Below, piece by piece: positions 21,862-31,090 of a DNA stretch of 64,000 bases. The position numbers and the translations under genes were made by a program. Location of the stretch: NCBI GenBank assembly GCA_039545355.1, contig BCJJ01000006.1, positions 930,001-994,000 of the forward strand, in the 5' to 3' direction. The first letter of the stretch is position 1; each line of letters begins with the position of its first letter. The stretch comes from Trichosporon coremiiforme (Eukaryota > Basidiomycota > Tremellomycetes > Trichosporonales > Trichosporonaceae). Below the pieces are notes generated by a model, which saw only the letters and a program-made list of their open reading frames with translations, searched no databases and had not been told where the DNA came from.

Positions 21862-22415
21862 TTAGAGCTTGCCCTTAGCGGCGTTGAGGACGGTGGAGAG
21901 CTTGGTCGCGAGCATGATGTTGCCCTTGACCTTGAGCTGGCCGGTCATGAAGGCCTTCTGGGGGTTGACCTTGCCGTCGGCGAGGCCCTGGAAGGTGTCG
22001 TCCGTCATCGAGATGTTGACGTCGGGCTTCTTGCCGGCACCCTTCGAGACGGTGCCCTCCTTCTTCAAGTCAATGACCCAGGTGGCCTCCTTGCCCTGCG
22101 AGTTCTTGATGTTGAGCTGGAAGATGCCGTTGGTCTGATGTCAGTTATATTGACTGCTTCAAAGCTGGGAAACCGATCGGTGACGGCGCATCCACACTCT
22201 ACCCACCTTCTTGATCTGGGCCTGCTTCTCAGCGTCGGGCATGGTCTGGAGAGCTTTCTCGATTTGCTGTCATTGTCAGCTTGGTCCAGGCTGTGTCAGC
22301 TAATAATAATCGAGCTCGAGAGCATCGCGCCGCTCGAGCTTGACTGGGCTCAGCCTCCGTAGGTACTCACAGCGAAGGTCTCGCTGGCCTTGAAACCGTC
22401 CTCCTTGATAGACAT
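21862..22415 (-). CDS. SCP2-domain sterol/lipid carrier protein
   Basis: Exons 22371-22415, 22207-22266 and 21862-22134 with introns of 104 and 72 nt give 125 residues, a single SCP2 domain. The fold carries fatty acyl-CoA or sterols in a hydrophobic tunnel. Signature stretches are FKASETFAQIEKAL, GIFQLNIKNSQGKEATWVID, GKKPDVNISMTDDTF and ADGKVNPQKAFMTGQLKVKG. Stand-alone SCP2 proteins are usually peroxisomal by a C-terminal PTS1; here the last residues are AAKGKL, so the tripeptide is GKL rather than SKL or a common variant. Peroxisomal import is therefore likely but not certain. All exon junctions are phase 0. Confidence 0.92.
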
Positions 22416-24752
22416 TGTTGGCAGAGAGTGTGTTGGGGGTGGTAGGTTGACGAGGTGAGCAGGTGAAGATGAGAAGACTGCTTCCACGCGCACCGGACTG
22501 GGTTCTTATAACAACAAGCACCAGTGCGAGCGTCGGCCCACGCTATTGCCGGAAACCCATTGGTGCGGCCATGGTGACGTACACTGGGCATTCCCATCCG
22601 TCGACCCGGAACCAAACTCTTCCACCGCCGTACTGTGGGTGCACTCTGGGCCCAGCATGTGCAGCGGGTGCAGCGCTCTCGACACAGGGCTCGGGAGGCG
22701 CTCGGCATGCCCGGCGGAGGCGGCGTTCTGACACCCTTGCCATTCATCCCACTGCAGCGTCCACCACTGCTTGCCCGGCAGTCGAGGCAGTGGCGACTGG
22801 TGCTTAGCTAGCAGACGCTAAGCAGGCGCCCGGGGCGACCGGGAAATGCACTGTGGAGCTCCTGTGGAGGAAGGCATGGAGGGTGGGGGAGGATGCAATT
22901 GGTCGCCCTTGAACCGGCAGCCCTCCCATCGCGCATCCACGCAACATGATAACGAGCACTAGCGATGCCAACACGGTCCGAATCGCGAGGCTTGAGCACG
23001 CGGACGCCATCACCTGAACGGTCGGTCGTCACGTGCACGGTCATCGGCCCCCGCGCCTGACTTTGCACGTGACGAGGGCTCATCCGCAGGCCTGATGGAT
23101 TTATAGGCAAGAAGAAAGAGGAGGTGCCTGCTTCCACGTGCCACTCAAGCCTAACTGCTCAGCAACCTGTGCTGGTCTGCTCAGGGTCGTCGTCGAAGGG
23201 AGACCAAAGGAAGCCGAGGTGTGCTAAATGAGGGCCAGCCCAAGACCTGGGACGCATTCAAGGAAGACGTAAAGAAACGTCAGCCGCGCACATAGCGTGT
23301 CTGTCTGACGCGTTCGCGTCTGCGCAGTGAATCCATTGTGTGGGCCACTGTGTGCGTGTCAGTATGCTACCATGTCACCATTTGTGTGCTCCACATTTTG
23401 ACGTCCCTTTCGACAGTCCTTCCAGTGACCCCAGAGGGCGAGGCGTCGCTCGCCCGCAGACCGCAGAATGGCCCAGAGGGTGGAGAGTGACGCAAGGGTC
23501 CAGACACTGGGGTCGCACCGGGGTCCACTGGGTACGCCATGTGAGGGAGCGCATCATTGGTCCGCTGCCGGCACAGCGGCACCGCTGCTGTGAAGAGCCT
23601 GCGATAATCATCGAGCTCCTGGATCCTGGGTATACCTGGCTGTATCCTGGCATGCCTTAGACTTTCTGTGCCCGCGCCTTTGGCCGTCTGTCGCACAACC
23701 TGACGCCTTCACATTTCTGGCGCCCTCCGCCGCCTGCCGATCGTGACAACGAGATGCAGTGCAACATGGCATGCATAAGGCACACGGAGATTTCATCGAC
23801 TATTCTCGGCCCACCCTGGCCACCATGCCACCCCGGATCTCCATGCCCAGGTCGTATCTGCACCGCATGTCGTTCTTTGCTGCTGCAAGTCGGAACTCGT
23901 CTTTTCTCTGTTGCTCTTCAAACACACTCGACCAGATCTGAGAGTGGCTGCGCCTTCTCATCCTTGCTCAACGTTTGCCCCAGGGCCCGCAATTCAACCA
24001 GCCCCACTAAAGTACGCTCGTGAACAAGCTCGACGCCTCCAACTCGACATTGCCAGCGATCGCACTCTACCCCATACGAGTTTACGCCACTCGAAGTAAA
24101 CAGTCGTCAACAATCATACGGCCTCGTACGTCGACCGGGTCTGTTTGGAGGAGAATAGCGCCCCCTCAGCCGGAAACCGCCTGATACCGCCTAGTCCCCG
24201 GACACGAGTTGCTTAGTTCGTGCTCGCGGCGCTCTGTGCTCTGAACATTTTCCTGTCCTGCACGAGACTACAACTCGACGGAGGACGAGAATAGCCTGCT
24301 CCGCCCGACCCGCAACGCCAGTGCTGCGCCCACCTGCGACTTGCGCCTTGTTTTGAACCGAACCGACTGCAACCGACAGACGGGCAGCAATACGTTACAC
24401 CTGATCGCGCCTATCGTCACTTTGCTGTTGTGACCTGCCATCTGCCAGCTCCTGAAACACTGCACTCGGACCCCCTTGCACTTCGAATTCGTGCATCGTA
24501 TCGTCGTACGGCATCAATCTCCAACTTAATCGGTCGCCAGACAAGCAACCCAGCGCCCGGTCGTATCGCGACGATCGCACATCTCGACGTCGCAGTAACT
24601 ACATCTACGCCTACGACTGGACACGACAACTTACTACACTACTCTCCATCGCTAATCTCGACTTGCGACTGAACGCTTAAGACACGATCCGAGCTACGAT
24701 CGCACCGCAAATTTCGGCAGCGCTGGTCGTTCGCCCCACATCCTAATCCGCC
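22416..24752. other. Intergenic, 2.3 kb between divergent genes
   Basis: Lies between the starts of the SCP2 gene and the NIPA-type gene. It contains a cluster of CACGTG elements at 23030-23140. From about 23,800 to the start at 24,753 the plus strand is C-rich and purine-poor, like a long 5' leader. I find no credible ORF. Confidence 0.5.
23030..23140. promoter_or_regulatory. Three CACGTG E-boxes, two as GTCACGTG
   Basis: Perfect CACGTG hexamers occur at 23030-23035, 23066-23071 and 23135-23140. The first two have the extended GTCACGTG core (second on the minus strand) bound by Cbf1-type bHLH factors in fungi. A TTATAG stretch lies just before the third. They could serve the SCP2 gene, the NIPA gene or an unannotated transcript. 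Confidence 0.45.
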
Positions 24753-27069
24753 ATGTCCGCCAGTGCGAGCGCGACGATATCGGCGTCTGCTTCGGCGGCC
24801 TCATCCTCGCACGCAGAGGGCCTCGGACTCGACCAGAACAATGTCACGTTCAAAATCGTCGGTGTGTGTTTGGCCGTCGGAAGTGGTTTGTTTATTGGAA
24901 CGAGGTGAGGGAATGGCCCATTGTGACGCAAACAACCGTCTACGGCTGCGGCATAGTTGATCATGCTGACACCCAGTTTCGTCATCAAGAAGAAGGGACT
25001 CTTAAAGTCGACGGAGAAAACAGGCAACGAGGCCGGCGAGGGCCATGCGTACCTCAAGAGCTGGCTGTGGTGGACAGGAATGATCATGATGATCATTGGA
25101 GAGGTGAGCTAAAAAGGCGGGTGCGGTAGCTGACAACCAGATTCTCAACTTTGTCGCCTAGTAAGCTTCATCCTGTCCCTCCCAGCTAACATCCAGCGCC
25201 TTCACCGTCGCCATTCTCGTGACGCCGATGGGCTCGATCTCTGTCGTCGTCGCCGCGATTCTGTCGCACTACTTCCTCAAGGAGTCGTTGACATTCTTTG
25301 TGAGTACGCCTCGTGGCGGTGGTTGCCGCCAAGAACTGCGCAGAAGCACGAGGGCGCACTGCAAAGGAGCTCAGCTGACATGCAGGGATGGATAGGATGC
25401 ATCCTCTGTATTCTCGGCTCGGTCATCCTCGCCCTCAACGCGCCGGAGCAGAGCACGGTGCGGACGATCAAGGAGTTCCAGGGCTACTTTGTGTCGCCGG
25501 GCTTCCTGACGTGGGCCGGTATCTGTATCGCGATCTCAATCTTCATCGTCGTCTGGGTCGCCCCGCGCTACGGCAAGAAGCACATGCTGCCGTACATCTC
25601 GGTGTGCTCCCTGATCGGCGGCATCAGTGTTTCGTGCACGCAGGGCCTCGGCGCGGCCATTATCACGAGCATCTCGCCTGGGTAAGCTGTGATTGCACAT
25701 ATTGTCAGCTGACAACAGCCCGAGCCAGGTCAAGGACTGGTTCTTCTGGTTCTTGTTCGTGTTCGTCGTCGTGACGCTGCTGATTGAGTGAGCTTCCAAC
25801 ATCTCTTTCTGAGCTGACTCCAGAATCAACTATCTGAACAAAGCGCTCGAGCTGTTCAACACGTCGATGGTGGTGCCCGTCTACTTCTGCTACTTCACGA
25901 GTGCGACCATGATCACGTCGTTCATCCTGTACCGTGGCCTGAAGGCGTCGGCGCCGACGCTCATCACGATGGTGTTAGGCTTCCTCGTAACGTGCTTCGG
26001 CATCACGATTCTGCAGATGTCCAAGGTGGACCCGACGAAGCTGCAGGGCCTGGACCGGCGGACTACCATCCTGCTCCAGGCGGCACGCCAGCACACCGAG
26101 GCCGACGAGAAGGGCGACCTGAAGGCGATGGAGGATCCGGGCATGGACGCGCTGCGCGGCGGGTTCGGCAGCGTCGGGTCCATCATCCGTGCTCGCTCGA
26201 TCCAGCGCCGGCGCTCGACGCTCAGCTCGCAGGCCTCGCACGGCTTCACCAACTCGGCGTATACGGGCGGCACCCACATGCACCACCTCAGCACGCAGGG
26301 CCTGGCGCACTTACCTCGGTACCAGCTGAACGACGCGCCGATGCACGACGAGCCGGAGACTATCAGTCTCGCGCCGCAGCCGACGGGGTCCTCTGCCGCG
26401 GCGAGGAGCCGCGCTAACACGCTCAAGTTCGACGACCAGGACACAGTCCACCAGTACGACTACGGCGGCCCCTCGGTGCACTCGCACGTGTCGCACGAAG
26501 AGCTGCGCTCGCCGACGCACCAGACCTCCGCCGACCGCATCAGCTTACCGACGATCACCGAGCTGTCTCCGGCACCGACGCGGGATGCCACGTTCTCTCC
26601 GGGAGTCGCTCAGCGCGCGCCCTCGCACGCGTCGCAGAAGACGGTGCACTCGCACGCGAGCGAGGAGAAGCTGGACCCGAACGAGCACGGCGACTCGACG
26701 CACCTGTGGCAGTTATTCGGCTTCGGACACGGGCCGGGGCACGGACACGGGCACGGGGACTCGCGCAGTTCCGACGTGCGCGGCGGGCAAGCGCGCGGCA
26801 TGCGCGACTACCCGCGCACGAAGGAGGCAGCTATGGAGCGCGAGGAGCGCCGCGGCTTAGTCCAGTCTCCCGTCCAATCCCCCGTCAATTCACCAGAGGA
26901 GGACCCGCTCGCGCGCTTCGAGTCTGTCGAGTTGGGCCGGCAGGACTCTCGGGAGAGCGACGAGTTCCACCTCCAGGAAGTCGACATTGCGGCGCCCCGA
27001 CCCATCTCGCTGGACGACGGGCGGTGTTCGCCCACCAGCGGGCGCATTCGACCGGGAGGGCCTAGGTAG
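24753..27069 (+). CDS. NIPA-type magnesium transporter with long His-rich tail
   Basis: Seven exons, 24753-24904, 24977-25103, 25141-25160, 25197-25299, 25386-25681, 25719-25787 and 25824-27069, give 670 residues. Introns are 36-86 nt and exon 3 is only 20 nt. The first ~330 residues have nine or so membrane helices with the NIPA pattern: IVGVCLAVGSGLFIGTSFVIKKKGL, YLKSWLWWTGMIMMIIGE, TPMGSISVVVAAILSHYFLKE, GWIGCILCILGSVILALNAP, and NTSMVVPVYFCYFTSATMI. NIPA proteins carry Mg2+ and other divalent cations at the plasma membrane or endosomes. The remaining ~340 residues are a disordered cytosolic tail with many Ser/Thr-Pro sites and a His/Gly run (GHGPGHGHGHGD) that might bind metal; this is inference. 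Confidence 0.9.
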
Positions 27070-27317
27070 CTCTGTTGGTAGCACAGCGGCGAGACACCGC
27101 CTAACACCGCCTAATGACGACGAACCAGAACACTATCTTCTCACTCTCACTCTACTCTATAGACACGCGGACGCAACGATTAAAGCATGTACATATAGTT
27201 GGGTTGTATGCATACAAAGTGACTTCTACGGTGTCTCTTGGTTTCGACTGTCGTGACGTCCGTCGTGGCATTGCTCACGTCGACATTACGTCGCTCGCCG
27301 GCGTGTGGCGGGATGGC

Positions 27318-28560
27318 TCACGCCTTGGCCCGCGCCCGGTTCCACTCCTCCTCCGCTTGTTTCAGGCTCCGCTCGAAGCCCTCCATGATCCTCCTCATTT
27401 CGGCCTTGGCGTCTGGCCGCTTGCCGGCCCCCTCGAGTGCCTCGAACCGCCTCACGCCCTCGTAGCACTCGTCCTCGTAGTCCTGCGTCGACTTGAAGGA
27501 GCGCAACCCGACACGCACGCCCTTTAACTGTCGCGCGGACGTGGACGCGATACTCGACAGAGACAGGTTGGCGCTCTCCAGGATCGAGACTAAGGACGCG
27601 CTGAGGGAGAGCGTGTGCGCGGACAGTTCGGCTGTGTGCCGCGGGAGCAGGCCGCGACGCTGTGCGTGGTGCGGTGTCAGCGGCGTTGTCGGGGACCGAG
27701 GTGTCGTCGGCGAGATCGGAGACGCGGGAGGCGTCTCGTCCTCCTCCTCGATTGCGCCGAAGCCGGAGGGCGCAACGTCCGGCTCGCCGGTCCATCCCAC
27801 ACGACTGCTCTCCCCCAGCCCAGCGAGTTCAGACAGCCGCAAGTCGAGATCTAGGCCCTCGCCGCGCACCGTCTCGAACTCACGGAGGAGCAAGGTGAGC
27901 TCGCGGATACCGTCCTCGCGAGCGCGCTCGCTCTCGCCCAGCTTCCCGACCAGGCTAACTAGCCCAAGCTCGACAGCCTCGTCGCTGGCGCCCTGCAGCC
28001 GGGCGATCAGGGATTCCGTCGCCTCCAGCGACGACTCAAAGTCCGTTAAGAACACGCGGTCGGGCTCGGGCGACGGCGAGCGGCCTCGGCTGCTGAGACC
28101 GTTAGCGTACCCGTTCGAGAAGCTCGGTGTTCGGAGCGGACTCGGCGGCGCGCGTCGCGGAGAAGAGTGCGTCGAGTGCGAGTGTCCGTTCGGCACGGGC
28201 ACGGCGAGCGTCGGCGCCGTCGGAGAGGTGGGGGTGGTGGGTTCGAGTGCGTCGAGACGCTCGGCCTCGTAGTCGAGAGACGGGGCGTCGAGTTCCGCCG
28301 CGAGCGATCCGAGCCCAGGTTCTGGCGTCAGTCGACTTCAGAGACACTGCCACCATGTCACCGCCTGTGAGACAAACTGCACTCTGTGTGCAGAGCACTG
28401 CGATGCAAGGCGCACACTCACCTCGCCCCAGATCATCCGGCCCGTCCAGCAACTCATCCGCGAGCGACACGCCGACGCCGCGGTCATACTCGTACTCGTC
28501 GTCGTAGTCATATCCCGGGCCGTCCAGGTCGAGCTCGTCCGCTAAGCTTGCGAACGCCAT
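27318..28560 (-). CDS. Conserved-looking protein of unknown function
   Basis: Two exons, 28422-28560 and 27318-28321, around a 100-nt intron (GTGAGT ... GACTGACGCCAG) give 380 residues; codon phase is kept. The N-terminal ~95 residues are acidic then Pro/Ser-rich (DYDDEYEYDRG, TPTSPTAPT). A helical segment runs from about residue 140 (FLTDFESSLEATESLIARLQ) to 230, a disordered insert (SPISPTTPRSPTTPLTP) follows, and a second helical segment closes the protein (LVSILESANLSLSSIASTSA, then RRIMEGFERSLKQAEEEWNR). The two helical parts could pack as a coiled coil or helical bundle. I do not recognise the family. It is convergent with the NIPA gene (248 bp between stops). Confidence 0.75.
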
Positions 28561-29708
28561 TGTGTCTGCGCTAGGTTCCAGTCAGGCGGATAGGCCGGAG
28601 TTCGCCGTGTGCATGCGGCGATACGTGGGAGAGGGCGACGATTGATTAGCTATACACCCAGGCGAGCAGCGCTGAGCGCTGAAGAGGCAGGTAGAGGCAC
28701 TATATCAGCACGGTCCGAGCGTGCTGCAGCTTGAGCGCTGGGCGAGCTTGTTCGAGCTGAGGCTGCGAGCTATGGTCTGCAGCTGCTCGAGCTGCTCGCT
28801 GTGGAGGTGGAGGCTAGCGTCTGTACGCAGGTGTCCGTTCGGGCCGAGGGTCGTCCGCTGTGTGCGCTGTGTGTGTCGTGTATCGGAGTCGTGTGTCGGC
28901 GTGCGAACGTGGACGGGGGTATGTCGTGCGGCGGCGTCTAGGTCTATAGTCTAGAGATCAAGAATGGGAAAATACGTTATAAACAATCGAGAAGGAAATC
29001 TAAAAGAGAACACAGAAACTCAAATCGCGGCCAACGCTGAGCCAGGACCGCGGAAGCGTCAGAAGCCCCCGGACCCTCGTTCCCAGTCGCGTCACACCCG
29101 TCCGCGTAGGGTGAGCTGCGCGTCGCGTGCCAGGGTCCCCGCCACCCAGGACCGGACCGCGCTAGTCGCACATCTCCGCCTGCACTTCCGAAACGATTCA
29201 GCATTCAAACGCCTTTGGCTCAACGTTGGCGGGGCCGTTACGGCGTTGCATTCATCCGCCTGCAAAGAGTTCCGTCAACTAACCATCGTCGCTGAATCTT
29301 CACATTGACACGTATCCGCATACCATCCAGAGCCCACACGAGAAATTACTGCATAGTGCATCGTATGATCGACTATGTACAGATGTCCAAATGCGATCTG
29401 GCTTGGAAGCAACGAGGACGTTTAACGAGAGCGTGCATCTGACCTGTGCCGTTTGCGGCACAGGTCAGATGCCTGGAGATTGCACTCACACATCGACGGC
29501 GGCTTTCAGCGCCGGTAAACGAGCGATCATGGCCACATCGGCCTCATCGGGCAGGAAGGAAGAGTGCCTCCAAGTCAAAGTAGACCTGCACCGCCTCGTA
29601 GATAAGGCGCGAAGAGCCGGTGGCGCGTGGTTCGAATCCTTGAGTGCGGTCCCCAGCCTGCGCGGCCTTGTTCTCACCCATGGACTCGCTCAGATCAGAC
29701 CCGGAAGT
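28561..29708. other. Intergenic with a perfect hairpin
   Basis: Just over 1.1 kb upstream of one minus-strand gene and downstream of another. It holds the 17-bp inverted repeat at 29435-29472 and, near 29630, a B-box-like GGTTCGAATCC without a convincing tRNA fold. No coding signal. Confidence 0.5.
29435..29472. repeat. Perfect 17-bp inverted repeat, 4-nt loop
   Basis: GCATCTGACCTGTGCCG (29435-29451), loop TTTG, then its exact reverse complement (29456-29472). Such a perfect arm with a minimal loop would form a very stable hairpin in either RNA strand or a cruciform in DNA. Confidence 0.9.
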
Positions 29709-30312
29709 TTACGCCTGGGTTGTCAGCTAACGCTCATCACCGACAAACCCACGTGTCCCTCTAGACTGCCCAGGTTCTTCTCACTATCGACGTTCAGCTT
29801 CGCATTCTCCTCCGTCTTTTTCTCCTCCTCATCATCCTGGACGTCAGCTACAGCGCTTGGCAGACCGTCCTAGCTTGGCTGCTCTCGACACTCACCTCGC
29901 TGTCCCTATCGGAAAGAACGCCATCATCGGCGGGCACGATTTTGATTTTGACAGGCCGAGGGGTCTGGTGTCAGCCCGCTTCTGCATCGGCGTGTCAGCT
30001 CTAGACTGCCCTGCAAGATGCGGCAACGCTCACCTGATCACGTCTGATGGGATTGGGGTTCCGACGGGCTACGGGCACGGCCCGGCCTGAAGCAGGTGCG
30101 GGGGGGCAGGTGTAGCTATACTTGCTGCCCTTGTTCGCTTGGACCTTGGCTCTGTTCGCCGCCGCTTCTTCGGGAGTGGCGACGTTGAACTTGGCGGTCT
30201 CAGCGTTCATGGCCACGTCGGCGGCGGGGTCGCCTTCGGGTGCAGTGGCACGGAGGCCAGCGACGGAGCAGAGAGTCTCGAAGAAGTTGGGGTCGGAGAG
30301 GTCGAACGACAT
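29709..30312 (-). CDS. Small acidic-tailed protein, unknown function
   Basis: Exons 30034-30312, 29896-29964 and 29753-29836 are joined by introns of 69 and 59 nt with typical GCTGACACCAG and GCTGACGTCCAG ends. A further 38-nt intron (29715-29752, GTGGGT ... GCTGACAACCCAG) is likely; it leaves a two-codon last exon ending TAA at 29709 and a protein of 145 residues. If that intron is retained, the frame stops at 29723 instead. The sequence starts SFDLSDPNFFETLCSVAGLR, then has an Ala/Glu-rich part, a conserved-looking GSKYSYTCPPAPASGR and NPNPIRRDQ, a short basic VKIKIVP and an acidic tail (DSEDDEEEKKTEEN). I do not recognise it. Small size, order and charge would fit a regulatory or adaptor protein, but this is a guess. 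Confidence 0.65.
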
Positions 30313-31090
30313 GTTGGCGCTCAGGATGCAGAGGTCCGGGAGTGGGTCGGAGCAAGAGGGAAAGTGAAAGGTAAGAGGGAGAGATTGAGCAAGTGAAAGA
30401 GCGAGAGGAAGGTCCTTTGGCGTCGTGAGTCAGACGGTAGGCAGCTGCGCAAAAGGGACTACAATAGACGACGATCGCGATCGCCACATACTGCGTCATC
30501 AGCTCGTGGGGCGCATACTTTGATGTACTGCATGAGGTGTAGCAGCTCGAATCTCTCGCATGCATGCAACTCGGATGCTGTCAACCCATAAAGGTTGCGA
30601 GTGACTAGCTCACATGCATAAGCAATGGTCTCGATGTACTGGTACGTCGATGATCCTGCACGTTAGTGGCGACCGGTGGTCGTAATCGTCAATTCACACT
30701 ATCCACCTCACAAGGCACCTTCGCTCACCCAGACTGCACTAATATTACACTTTTATGCATTAACTAACTATATTGAAATAACGCAGCACGCCGTCTCATC
30801 GCGAGACACCGGGTGACTATGACCCGAGCGAGGCGGTTTAAAACACAGAAAGGAGGGGGATATTGCGGGTGGGGTGCCGCCTTGCGGCGACGGGGAGATC
30901 GTGGTCAGATGGTCGTGGGGATCGATGGTCGGGGGACAATGCAAGGGGTATTCGGGGAGCAGAGCCATTGTCTGTGCCGCACTCCGTGGGGAGAGGGCGA
31001 GTGCGGCTGGCGAGTGCGACGGCAGGGCTGCCGCCGGGTCGCCGTCGACAGTCTACAGCATCGGGAGCGCACACCTTGGCAGCTGGTCGC
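30313..31090. other. Intergenic, no gene seen
   Basis: Lies between the start of the small minus-strand gene and the stop of the beta-tubulin gene, so it holds the former's promoter and the latter's 3' end. ORFs here are shadows or low-complexity. Confidence 0.5.

Noticed and set aside
29590..29660. B-box-like GGTTCGAATCC suggesting a tRNA gene
   Set aside because: The T-stem (CGTGG/CCTTG) has a mismatch, no A-box lies at the right distance, and no acceptor stem pairs.
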